IMG/VR virus record: IMGVR_UViG_3300020470_000104
Span: 1-33,484 of that record
From: a virus
Length of the DNA stretch: 33,484 nucleotides
Direction: 5' to 3' (one strand)
Below, in pieces: positions 8,243 through 16,029 of this stretch. Each line of letters opens with the position of its first letter. Position 1 is the first letter of the stretch. The notes under the pieces are model-generated. The model ran no database searches and was not told the origin of the DNA. It saw only the letters and a list, made by a program, of their open reading frames with translations. Both the position numbers and the translations under genes were made by a program.

Positions 8243-11200
8243 ATGGCACTAACCCGACTTAAAAATATCATCACGTCGAGGACAGGTCGTATTATATACG
8301 TCAACCCCGACGACTTTGATGCGTCTGATGCATTTGATAATAGAGGTAACTCAGCGTTACGTCCATTTAAGACGTTGCAGAGAGCATTTCTTGAGGTAGC
8401 AAGATTTTCATATAGAGTTGGTTTGAGTAATGACGAATTTGACGCATTCTCAATCTATCTCTATCCATCAGAGTATGTTATTGATAACCGACCTGGTTTA
8501 GCAGATTATAACCAAATCCAACCATTTAATGAGAATACTAACTTTGATTTAACGTCTGCAAGTAACGAATTATATAAATTTAACTCCACTCGTGGTGGTG
8601 TCATAGTCCCCAGAGGTTGTTCTGTTGTTGGTAGTGACTTACGTCGTACTAAAATTGTGCCGAAGTATGTGCCATACCCTACAGTGCAGGGTAGTTTAGG
8701 TATCACTGCTGCTAACGAGCCTGGTTTCTCTGCTATATTCAGACTAACTGGTGGATGCTATTTCTGGCAGATGTCATTCTTTGATGGTGACAACAACGGT
8801 GTATATTATCGTGATGACCTTTCACAGATTGCCCCAAATTATTCGCACCATAAAATTACGTGTTTTGAGTATGCGAATACAACAGACCTAGAATTATATT
8901 ATCAGAAGATTTCAAAAGGTTATGCTGTTATCCCAGATACCTCTGGTATTATTGCACAAGACCAATTACAACCAAGAGTTGAAGAAAACAGAATCGTTGG
9001 TCCTATTTCTGATGAATTTGCTGTATCACAGATTATTAGAAACGGACAGACTGCAACTGCATTTACTGTAGATGAATTGGGTAACCCCAAAAACCATGGT
9101 TTCTCCGTTGGTGTTGCTGTTAATATATCAGGTGTAACAGGTCCTACTGACCAAGATGCTCTCCTCTATAATGGTAGTTTCTTGGTAACCTCTGCACAAG
9201 GTAACCAGTTTACATATCAGATGTCATCTGAGCCGTCAGGTAATGCGTTAGGTAGTAATATACTTGTTAAAGTTGAAATCGATACTGTTGACTCAGCATC
9301 ACCATATGTCTTTAACTGCTCACTAAGAAGTGTGTGGGGAGTTGCAGGAATGCACGCAGATGGAGCTGAAGCGACTGGTTTCAAATCTATGGTTGTTGCT
9401 CAGTTTACTGGTATATCACTACAGAAAGACGACAGAGCATTTGTATTGTATAATCAATCAACAGGAGCATATGAAGCACAAGCTGCGGGTAGTGGTGCAC
9501 ACATTAACGGTCTTTGCAAATATCGTAAAGGGTGGCGTCATTGCCATATCAAAGCATCCAATGATGCTTTCATTCAGGTTGTTTCTGTGTTTGCTGTTGG
9601 ATTTGGTGACCATTTCTTTTCTCAGTCTGGTGGCGACCTCTCTATTACTAACAGTAACTCAAACTTCGGAAATACGTCGCTGCGAAGCAAAGGATTCAAA
9701 GCTGCATCATTCACAAAAGATAAAGCTGGGCAAATCACTCACGTTATCCCTCCCAAGTCGTTGTCAGATGTTGAAGAAATTTCAATCAACTGGGTTACTA
9801 TTGACATCACCAAGACGAGAAACGTTGCAGACCCCACTAAACTATTCTTATATGGATACACAGTTGAGACTGCGAGACCGCCAAGTAAGGTACAGGGATA
9901 TACTATAGGTGCTAGACGTGATGACGTTAATACACCAGACAGAGTATATGTGCTATTAATTGCATCTGGAGCACAAGAGCCAACAACTCATTATGCAGAG
10001 ATTAATCCTTCAGGTCCTGACGTAACAGGCACAAGAGCGGGTGATGATAATTCACCTATCAAGTGGGATAGCACAAATAATCAATGGTATATACAGGTAG
10101 ATGGCTCACAAAATACAATCTATACTACGTTACTTGCTAACAGTATCTACCAAAACTTAGGATTCACACCTACTACATTCATCCGAAGAGTACCTGATGC
10201 AAGAAACCTTGTTGATAGAATTTATAGATATCGCTATGTATTAGATAAGGATGCTTTCCCAGTGCCTAGACCACCTATCACTGGTTTCGTTGTGCAACCT
10301 AGAAGTAGTGAAACTAACTCTCCTGCATATTCTAAGACATATTATCTCTATTCAGTAGAAACATATCAAGAGTTTGAAAGAGGTGTGACTGATGGAATAT
10401 ATTATTTGACATTCTTGAATGCTAGTGTATCACCTTCAACATCTAACTTTAATGATTTCTTCTTCTCACAGCAGACTGTAGACTTATATCCTGCATTTGA
10501 TAGAGACAACCCAGTAGCCGACCCTGCTGCAGCAGTATCAATAGCAGATAACGAAACATTAGGATTGGTGACAACAACTGATGGTGCATCACCTACACCT
10601 AATGAAGATACACAGAGGTCAATTACAAAAGAGACATCTCAATTCTTCTTACTAGAGTCAGAAAATAACTTAGGATATAACACTACATCTAACGTATTGA
10701 ATGGTATTAGTGTTACTGCTAGATTAGGAGACGCAGAAGAGAGAAAGATACCACTTAAATTAAATGCAGATAACTCAGTCCAACCGATACTCTGTGAGTT
10801 GAGACGATACTCAATTCTTAGAGCATCAGGTCATACGTTTGAGTATCTTGGTTTCGGTCCTGGTAACTATTCAACTGCATTCCCATCTACACAGGTAGAA
10901 GTGTTAACTCCTGCCCAAGTCAGACTGTCGCAGTCACTAAAAGAAGCAGCAGGTGTTGCATATTACTCTGGTGTTAACAGTGATGGTGAGTTGTTTGTTG
11001 GTAACCAAGTTATTAACCCAGTTACAGGTCAGATTACTAACGAGGATATTGCACAACTTAACGTGTTGGGTGAAGAGGGCACAACTATTGAGACATTCTC
11101 CGAATTGGTGCTGACTGATAAACTAACTGTTATTGGTGGTGCATCTAACCAGTTAGAGTCTGTATTCTCAGGTCCTGTTACCTTCCAGAAGAAAGTAACA

Positions 11201-11815
11201 TCACAGGATACAATCCAGACACTTAATCTAACATACTCCAACGACGATGGCACAGTGCTAAGAAATTCATTCTTAGCAGAAGATGATGGTAGTGGTAATC
11301 CTACTGTTGATACTTCACTAGCATTTAATGATGGAGACTTAGCATACAATATAGACTGGACACCAGGCACATTTTTAGGATGGATATATGATAGTGGCAC
11401 ATGGTATAAGTTTGGTCTAAGTGATACTGCACCTATTACATCTAATAGATTCGCAGGAGTTACACACTACGGTATTGGAGAAGCACCTGACGCCAACAAT
11501 AGATTTAGAATTACTGGTAATGTCGCTGTCACTGGTGACATTGATGTGACTGGTAAATATGGTTGTGCAGATAAATATAGTTTAGCAACAGGTGTAAACA
11601 GTGGTAACAATGGTGTGATGTATACAGGTAATGGTAGCACCACATCTTTTGCAATATCACCTGGACATACTGCATATTCGTTATTGGTATTCTTGAATGG
11701 TGTTTGCCAGAGACCAGGCACTGACTACACAGTTAATGCTAACTCTGTAGATTTCTCTATCGGCACAACTCCTCAGACAGGAGACAACATTCAAATTCGT
11801 GAATTGGTAATTTAA
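8243..11815 (+). CDS. Very large structural protein with beta-helix-like N-terminus
   Basis: This is the largest gene in the window, encoding 1190 residues. Near the N-terminus, IYVNPDDFDA (18-27) followed by RPFKTLQRAF (40-49) matches the 'Y-V-x-P...G...P-F-K-T-I-Q-x-A' opening of right-handed parallel beta-helix (pectate-lyase-like) proteins. The rest is beta-rich with many Asn, Asp, Thr and Gly. The C-terminal part (about 1000-1190) contains fibre-like segments such as NRFRITGNVAVTGDIDVTG and ends with LLVFLNGVCQRPGTDYTV, a pattern common at the ends of phage fibres. It is probably a baseplate or fibre component on the virion surface. A role as depolymerase cannot be shown. Confidence 0.7.
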   Translation: MALTRLKNIITSRTGRIIYVNPDDFDASDAFDNRGNSALRPFKTLQRAFLEVARFSYRVGLSNDEFDAFSIYLYPSEYVIDNRPGLADYNQIQPFNENTNFDLTSASNELYKFNSTRGGVIVPRGCSVVGSDLRRTKIVPKYVPYPTVQGSLGITAANEPGFSAIFRLTGGCYFWQMSFFDGDNNGVYYRDDLSQIAPNYSHHKITCFEYANTTDLELYYQKISKGYAVIPDTSGIIAQDQLQPRVEENRIVGPISDEFAVSQIIRNGQTATAFTVDELGNPKNHGFSVGVAVNISGVTGPTDQDALLYNGSFLVTSAQGNQFTYQMSSEPSGNALGSNILVKVEIDTVDSASPYVFNCSLRSVWGVAGMHADGAEATGFKSMVVAQFTGISLQKDDRAFVLYNQSTGAYEAQAAGSGAHINGLCKYRKGWRHCHIKASNDAFIQVVSVFAVGFGDHFFSQSGGDLSITNSNSNFGNTSLRSKGFKAASFTKDKAGQITHVIPPKSLSDVEEISINWVTIDITKTRNVADPTKLFLYGYTVETARPPSKVQGYTIGARRDDVNTPDRVYVLLIASGAQEPTTHYAEINPSGPDVTGTRAGDDNSPIKWDSTNNQWYIQVDGSQNTIYTTLLANSIYQNLGFTPTTFIRRVPDARNLVDRIYRYRYVLDKDAFPVPRPPITGFVVQPRSSETNSPAYSKTYYLYSVETYQEFERGVTDGIYYLTFLNASVSPSTSNFNDFFFSQQTVDLYPAFDRDNPVADPAAAVSIADNETLGLVTTTDGASPTPNEDTQRSITKETSQFFLLESENNLGYNTTSNVLNGISVTARLGDAEERKIPLKLNADNSVQPILCELRRYSILRASGHTFEYLGFGPGNYSTAFPSTQVEVLTPAQVRLSQSLKEAAGVAYYSGVNSDGELFVGNQVINPVTGQITNEDIAQLNVLGEEGTTIETFSELVLTDKLTVIGGASNQLESVFSGPVTFQKKVTSQDTIQTLNLTYSNDDGTVLRNSFLAEDDGSGNPTVDTSLAFNDGDLAYNIDWTPGTFLGWIYDSGTWYKFGLSDTAPITSNRFAGVTHYGIGEAPDANNRFRITGNVAVTGDIDVTGKYGCADKYSLATGVNSGNNGVMYTGNGSTTSFAISPGHTAYSLLVFLNGVCQRPGTDYTVNANSVDFSIGTTPQTGDNIQIRELVI

Positions 11816-11831
11816 TTAACGAGGGAAACCA

Positions 11832-12731
11832 ATGTCAACAAAAATTATAGGTAATCAGATTGACGCAACCACTAGGGCTATCATGGAAGCACTACAGGTT
11901 ACGGAGCAAATCAACTTGCCTTCCCTAAACCAATCCCAAGTTAATGCCTTAGGTACTCCCGCATATGGTACTTTGGTGTATAATACCACCGAAGATATGG
12001 CACAGATATACAAACAGGATGCTGCTCAAGGTGTGCCAGGTTGGGATGATGTAGGTGGTGGAGGACCCAGTGTAGGAGAAGATAGTATCATAAGGACAAA
12101 TGGCACAACTATTGGTGAGACTCTAACAGTCGGACCTAGTGCTAATGGTGGTGTAGAATTTACTAACGGATTCTCTGCAGGACCTATTAATATTGCCAAT
12201 GGTAATACGGTTACAGTAGAGAATGGTGCACAATGGTTTATACTTGGTGGTGAGGACAACGACGTTGGTGAAGGTCAGATAATGCAGATGAGATATTCAC
12301 AGACTCCAGCTGACAGATATTTAATTCAATCACAAAACTTATCACCTATACCTAACTTAGAGGTAACAATACAACCCTCACATACAAACTCAAAAGTGCT
12401 CTTGGTTGCTATGATTAATAGCAATGCGAGACACGTTACATCATTTGGTTTCTTGAGGAATAATGGCACATTAACCAGTGGACTATCTGGTAACACTAAC
12501 GTTGGTAGCGGTAGTGTTGCTACTACCTATCATAATAGGGATACTGGTGGAGATATGTTTAATACTATGATACAATACATGGACATGCCAAACACCACTA
12601 ATCCCTGCACATATTCTGTTGGAGTATCTGCATCATGGGGTGGTGGCACAAGAGACCTCTATATTAATGATAGAGATAGTAATGATATGAGGTCAATTAG
12701 TAGTTTGGCTGCATATGAAATTAGAGGTTAA
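11832..12731 (+). CDS. Tail fibre protein with jelly-roll-like C-terminus
   Basis: This protein of 299 residues has an N-terminal part of a kind common in cyanophage fibres: VTEQINLPSLNQSQVNALG, then YGTLVYNTTEDMAQIY (near 54-69). The C-terminal 130 residues look like a beta-sandwich, with ILV-rich strands ending in SSLAAYEIRG, similar to phage fibre domains that end '...L-x-x-x-E-I'. A Shine-Dalgarno GAGGG lies about 10 bases upstream of the ATG. It is likely a distal fibre or receptor-binding protein. Confidence 0.65.
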   Translation: MSTKIIGNQIDATTRAIMEALQVTEQINLPSLNQSQVNALGTPAYGTLVYNTTEDMAQIYKQDAAQGVPGWDDVGGGGPSVGEDSIIRTNGTTIGETLTVGPSANGGVEFTNGFSAGPINIANGNTVTVENGAQWFILGGEDNDVGEGQIMQMRYSQTPADRYLIQSQNLSPIPNLEVTIQPSHTNSKVLLVAMINSNARHVTSFGFLRNNGTLTSGLSGNTNVGSGSVATTYHNRDTGGDMFNTMIQYMDMPNTTNPCTYSVGVSASWGGGTRDLYINDRDSNDMRSISSLAAYEIRG

Positions 12732-12733
12732 TT

Positions 12734-13051
12734 ATGAAACGTGGTGCTGATGATGTGAAAGCGGAAGCAATTAGGAGATTAAGACCTAATGTTGATTTTA
12801 CTATTACTAATGGGGATACTATTTTATTTCCAAACAATGATGCAAAAGCAATTCCCACTGCTAAATTAGAAATGATGATGGAATGTGTTGCAGAGGAATT
12901 TAGATTAGAAGATGAGTTGGAAGCTTCAAAGCCATCACTAGACAAAATGCTAGAGTGGTTATGGGTTGACATACACAACAATTCACTAAATAAAGGTGGG
13001 ACATTTTATAAATGTTGTTATCCTCACTACATAAATAACACAGGAGCATAA
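12734..13051 (+). CDS. Small fibre accessory protein, possibly XkdW-like
   Basis: This protein of 105 residues lies between a fibre gene and the fibre-tip triplet. It carries AIRRLRPNVDFTITNGDTI (13-31), which resembles the 'I-x-x-L-x-P-x-x-x-F-x-I-x-x' opening of small XkdW-like proteins found beside phage fibres. An acidic helical centre and a Cys/Tyr C-terminus follow. Such proteins may be structural or assembly chaperones. The family call is tentative. Confidence 0.45.
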   Translation: MKRGADDVKAEAIRRLRPNVDFTITNGDTILFPNNDAKAIPTAKLEMMMECVAEEFRLEDELEASKPSLDKMLEWLWVDIHNNSLNKGGTFYKCCYPHYINNTGA

Positions 13052-13057
13052 TAAACA

Positions 13058-13867
13058 ATGGCACAGTTAAAACTGGGAGCTATAAAGGACTTAGGAGGAA
13101 TTGGTGGATTCACTTTTTCCAGTAGTGGTATTACTGCGAACGGGACTTTAACTGTTACTGACATTGTTATTGATGGAAACATCTCGGGGTCTTCAAGTTA
13201 TATTCTCCCTAACCCATCTGGACAGAATAATAACTTTGTTACCAATAACGGCTCAACAATGTCATGGGGTGCTGTTAACTTGCAGTCTGGCATTCGCTCA
13301 ATGCAAGTATGGACTTCCAATGGCACATGGAATAGACCAAGTGGTGTAAAAACTATTTTGGTTAGAGTTACAGGTGCAGGCGGTGGTGGTAGTGGATTCT
13401 GTGAGTCAGGAGGTGCAGGAGGTACTTCCCAACGTCAGGTAGATGTTACCAATGTATCCTCAGTATCTGTTACTGTAGGAAATCCAGGTGGAGGTACTAA
13501 TTACTCTGGTTGCGGTGGAGGTGGAAACACATCATCATTCGGAGGTTATTGCTCTGCATCAGGTGGATATGGTGCTAACTGTAGGCAACAGCACGCAGGA
13601 GGTATCGGTGGTAATGGTAGCGGTGGGTCGCTGAATATATACGGTGGTGGAGGTAACGGACACGGTTCCTATCACTCGTATGGTAACCACAGTTGTGGAC
13701 AATCTTTCTACGGTGGTGGACAAGCAGCATCACACGTACAAAGAAACTACGGACACAATCATCAGTCTCATGCTGCATGGGGTAGTGGTGGTAATGGCAC
13801 AAGAGAAGGAAATAGAGGTGCTAGAGGACGTGAAGGCGTCGTTGTTGTACATGAATTCTACGGATAA
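13058..13867 (+). CDS. Glycine-rich fibre-tip adhesin, copy 1
   Basis: This protein of 269 residues has two parts. Residues 1-85 form a fibre-like domain (LTVTDIVIDGNISGSSSYIL, then NNGSTMSW). From about 86, MQVWTSNGTWNRPSGVKTI leads into a glycine-rich domain containing VTGAGGGGSGF, a pattern typical of phage fibre glycine-rich domains. The C-terminal 150 residues hold runs of Gly separated by His, Asn, Tyr, Ser and Cys, and end NRGARGREGVVVVHEFYG. Polyglycine-rich tips of this type, such as gp38 adhesins of T-even-like phages, bind host receptors. It is the first of three tandem paralogues, from which it differs mostly in one short C-terminal region. Confidence 0.72.
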   Translation: MAQLKLGAIKDLGGIGGFTFSSSGITANGTLTVTDIVIDGNISGSSSYILPNPSGQNNNFVTNNGSTMSWGAVNLQSGIRSMQVWTSNGTWNRPSGVKTILVRVTGAGGGGSGFCESGGAGGTSQRQVDVTNVSSVSVTVGNPGGGTNYSGCGGGGNTSSFGGYCSASGGYGANCRQQHAGGIGGNGSGGSLNIYGGGGNGHGSYHSYGNHSCGQSFYGGGQAASHVQRNYGHNHQSHAAWGSGGNGTREGNRGARGREGVVVVHEFYG

Positions 13868-13870
13868 ATA
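13863..13870 (+). promoter_or_regulatory. Late promoter-like box GATAAATA over a stop codon
   Basis: GATAAATA matches the T4 late box NATAAATA and includes the TAA stop of fibre-tip copy 1. The next ATG is only 5 bases downstream, so a transcript starting here would be nearly leaderless for copy 2. It may instead be a relic of the duplicated unit. Confidence 0.45.
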
Positions 13871-13875
13871 CTGAT

Positions 13876-14685
13876 ATGTCACAGCTCAAAGTTGCTTCAA
13901 TAAGAGATTTAACAGATTCCAGAGGTTTCTCACTATCTGGTGGAGGTATATCTGCTGTAGGTACATTGACTGTTGGTAACATTAATATCAACGGACAGAT
14001 ACAAGGGCAGTCTAACTATGTAATACCACCACAGACAGGTAACTCTGGTAAATTCTTGAGCTCAGATGGCTCAGGATTATCTTGGAAAGAAGTGTCAACT
14101 GCCACAGGTATTCGCTCAATGCAAGTGTGGACATCTAATGGCACATGGTCAAGACCCTCAGGAGTCAAAACAATTCTAGTTACTGTAACAGGAGCAGGAG
14201 GTGGTGGTAGTGGATTCGCAGAATCAGGTGGAGCAGGCGGTACAGCAGAGAGAACAGTTGATGTCACAAACGTCTCCAGTGTCGGTGTTACCGTTGGTAA
14301 CCCAGGTGGTGGCTCAAATTATTCTGGTTGCGGTGGCGGTGGTAACACTAGCTCCTTCGGTGGTTACTGTAGTGCGTCAGGCGGATATGGTGCTAACTGT
14401 AGGCAACAGCATGCAGGCGGTATTGGAGGCAATGGGTCTGGAGGAACGTTAAACGTATATGGTGGTGGAGGAAATGGACATGGTAGTTACTGGTGCTATG
14501 GAAACCATACTGCAGGGGGTAGTTACTATGGTGGCACACAACCCTCATCACACAACCAACGTAACTATGCACACAGACACCAATCACATTGTGCATGGGG
14601 AGCTGGAGGAAATGGTGCTAGGGAAGGAAACCGTGGTGCTAGAGGTCGAGAAGGTGTAGTTGTAGTAAAGGAATACTACGGATAA
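13876..14685 (+). CDS. Glycine-rich fibre-tip adhesin, copy 2
   Basis: This protein of 269 residues is paralogous to copies 1 and 3. The N-terminal fibre domain has its own sequence (LTVGNININGQIQGQSNYVI). The glycine-rich domain keeps the shared NYSGCGGGGNTSSFGGYCS block, the NCRQQHAGGIGGNGSGG block and the NRGARGREGVVVV tail. In the His/Tyr-rich segment it reads GSYWCYGNHTAGGSYYGG, where copy 1 has GSYHSYGNHSCGQSFYGG. It would sit at the outer end of a fibre and contact the host. Whether the three copies form one mixed trimer or are used in alternative fibres is not known. Confidence 0.72.
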   Translation: MSQLKVASIRDLTDSRGFSLSGGGISAVGTLTVGNININGQIQGQSNYVIPPQTGNSGKFLSSDGSGLSWKEVSTATGIRSMQVWTSNGTWSRPSGVKTILVTVTGAGGGGSGFAESGGAGGTAERTVDVTNVSSVGVTVGNPGGGSNYSGCGGGGNTSSFGGYCSASGGYGANCRQQHAGGIGGNGSGGTLNVYGGGGNGHGSYWCYGNHTAGGSYYGGTQPSSHNQRNYAHRHQSHCAWGAGGNGAREGNRGARGREGVVVVKEYYG

Positions 14686-14689
14686 ATAA
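14682..14689 (+). promoter_or_regulatory. Late promoter-like box GATAAATA over a stop codon
   Basis: GATAAATA includes the TAA stop of fibre-tip copy 2 and lies 19 bases before the ATG of copy 3, with AAGGGA between them as a ribosome site. The spacing is compatible with a functional late promoter. Confidence 0.55.
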
Positions 14690-14708
14690 AACGTAAGGGA
14701 ATTATCTA

Positions 14709-15521
14709 ATGTCTGTTTTAAAAGTTACTGAAGTAAGAGACCTAGCGGGTATTGGTGGATTTTCATTCTCTAGTGGCACAGTTACTGCCTTAGGTACATT
14801 GAAAGTCAATGACATCAATATCAATGGAAATATTCAAGGTAGCTCTAACTACATAGTCCCTAACTTGTCTGGACAGTCAGGTAGATTCTTGACCACTAAT
14901 GGCACATCAATGTCATGGCAAGGATTGACTGCTGTAGCAGGATTAAGGTCAATGCAAGTGTGGACATCTAATGGCACATGGAATAGACCTAGCGGTGTAG
15001 AAACTATCCAAGTCACTGTAACAGGTGCGGGTGGTGGAGGTTCTGGATTCACTGAATCTGGTGGAGCGGGCGGTACTGCCGAAAGAGTAATTGACGTAAC
15101 CAATACATCTTCAGTATCTGTTACTGTTGGTAATCCTGGCGGTGGTAGTAACTACTCAGGATGTGGTGGTGGAGGTAATACTTCATCATTTGGTGGATAC
15201 TGCTCTGGCGGTGGTGGACAAGGTGCTAACTGTCGTCAGCAACACGCAGGAGGTGTTGGTGGTAATGGTAGTGGTGGTACCTTAAACGTATACGGTGGCG
15301 GTGGTAACGGTCATGGTAGTTATCACTCATACGGTAACCACTCAGCAGGCATGTCATACATGGGAGGTACACAACCCTCTGGACACGCACAAAGAAACTA
15401 TAGTCATAGACATCAATCTCACGCAGCTTGGGGTGCAGGCGGTAATGGTGCTCGAGAGGGCAACCGTGGTGCTCGAGGTCGTGAAGGTGTGGTCGTAGTT
15501 TATGAATACTATGGTGGCTAA
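14709..15521 (+). CDS. Glycine-rich fibre-tip adhesin, copy 3
   Basis: This protein of 270 residues is the third paralogue. The N-terminal domain (VTEVRDLAGIGGFSFSS) is closest to that of copy 1. The glycine-rich domain matches the others except in the His/Tyr-rich segment, where it reads GSYHSYGNHSAGMSYMGG and then SGHAQRNYSHRHQSHAAWG. It also has GGGGQGANC where the others have SASGGYGANC-like sequence. It ends YEYYGG. The role is predicted to be receptor binding at the fibre tip, as for copies 1 and 2. Confidence 0.72.
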   Translation: MSVLKVTEVRDLAGIGGFSFSSGTVTALGTLKVNDININGNIQGSSNYIVPNLSGQSGRFLTTNGTSMSWQGLTAVAGLRSMQVWTSNGTWNRPSGVETIQVTVTGAGGGGSGFTESGGAGGTAERVIDVTNTSSVSVTVGNPGGGSNYSGCGGGGNTSSFGGYCSGGGGQGANCRQQHAGGVGGNGSGGTLNVYGGGGNGHGSYHSYGNHSAGMSYMGGTQPSGHAQRNYSHRHQSHAAWGAGGNGAREGNRGARGREGVVVVYEYYGG

Positions 15522-15524
15522 ATA
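15518..15524 (+). promoter_or_regulatory. Possible late promoter variant CTAAATA over a stop codon
   Basis: CTAAATA contains the TAA stop of fibre-tip copy 3 and lies 24 bases before the next ATG, which is preceded by AGGAAGGA. It is the same variant as at 8216, and its position parallels the GATAAATA boxes after copies 1 and 2. Confidence 0.4.
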
Positions 15525-15548
15525 GAATTATAGGAAGGAATTAATCTC

Positions 15549-15974
15549 ATGGCAAAATGGGCAATCGTGGATGGCGATTCTGGACAATTATCAGATATCG
15601 TTGATGAAGCGGACAAATTTGAAATTTACGAAGGTGCTGACGCAACATCTAAATGGTGCGAAGTGCCAGACGATACTACCTTTGAGCATTATATGGTCAA
15701 TGGGACAGTCATACATCATAATGATGTAGAAGACCCTAAAGAAGATGCTCAGGTAACTCGGGAATTAGCATATGGGGCTATTGGTGACCAGTTAGATATG
15801 CAGTATAAAGACTCACTAGATGGTGGTACACGTTGGAAAGACCACATTGCAAATGTTAAGGCAACAACTACTGCACCTTCAACATTTGGCACATTTAATT
15901 TAGACGAGAAAAAGGTACAATTAGAAGGACGTAAAGCGTGGGACCCATGGGTTGACAACTGGTCTCCACCATAG
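15549..15974 (+). CDS. Small fibre-associated or assembly protein
   Basis: This protein of 141 residues is the last gene of the late fibre module. The segment AYGAIGDQLDMQYKD (about 74-88) resembles the 'Y-P-x-I-G-D-Q-L-D-x-x-x-K' motif found in many small phage proteins encoded beside tail fibres, including XkdW-like and DUF4376-like proteins. The ends are rich in Trp (WVDNWSPP). It may be a structural component or help fibre assembly. An AGGAAGGA ribosome site lies upstream. The -35 element of the next promoter lies inside its 3' end. Confidence 0.55.
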   Translation: MAKWAIVDGDSGQLSDIVDEADKFEIYEGADATSKWCEVPDDTTFEHYMVNGTVIHHNDVEDPKEDAQVTRELAYGAIGDQLDMQYKDSLDGGTRWKDHIANVKATTTAPSTFGTFNLDEKKVQLEGRKAWDPWVDNWSPP

Positions 15975-15980
15975 TATAAT
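15952..15980 (+). promoter_or_regulatory. Perfect-consensus sigma70 promoter (TTGACA-N17-TATAAT)
   Basis: TTGACA at 15952-15957 and TATAAT at 15975-15980 are separated by exactly 17 bases, the full consensus of a strong bacterial housekeeping promoter. Transcription should begin near 15987. It stands at the junction between the late fibre module and the halogenase operon and partly overlaps the end of the preceding gene, so it likely acts early with unmodified host polymerase. Confidence 0.85.
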
Positions 15981-16001
15981 ATATCTGCAAGTGACCTATA
16001 T

Positions 16002-16029
16002 AAGAGGAGCATGACACTCCTCTTTTTTT
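16002..16029 (+). terminator. Rho-independent terminator in the halogenase leader
   Basis: AAGAGGAG (16002-16009) and CTCCTCTT (16017-16024) form a perfect 8-bp stem with the 7-base loop CATGACA, followed by a T run to 16029. The halogenase ATG is the very next base. The hairpin ends late transcripts from the fibre genes but also lies downstream of the start site of the 15952 promoter, so it could attenuate the halogenase operon. The stem also contains the only purine-rich Shine-Dalgarno-like sequence in the leader. Confidence 0.85.

Larger units (their letters stand above)
13058..15521 (+). repeat. Tandem triplication of glycine-rich fibre-tip genes
   Basis: Three adjacent genes of 269, 269 and 270 residues encode proteins that align along their whole length. 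The N-terminal domains differ substantially while the glycine-rich domains are nearly identical in protein sequence. At the DNA level the same residues often use different codons, so the duplications are not recent. Two long identical DNA patches (13565-13593 with 14383-14411; 14116-14148 with 14949-14981) hint at recombination between copies. Confidence 0.9.

Noticed and set aside
9330-9908. Open frame of 192 codons in another + frame inside the 1190-residue gene
   Set aside because: It overlaps a clearly coding frame entirely and its composition (Leu/Ser/Thr-rich without pattern) looks like an out-of-frame shadow.
13058-15521. Diversity-generating retroelement acting on fibre-tip genes
   Set aside because: No reverse transcriptase gene, template repeat or adenine-biased variation was seen in the window.
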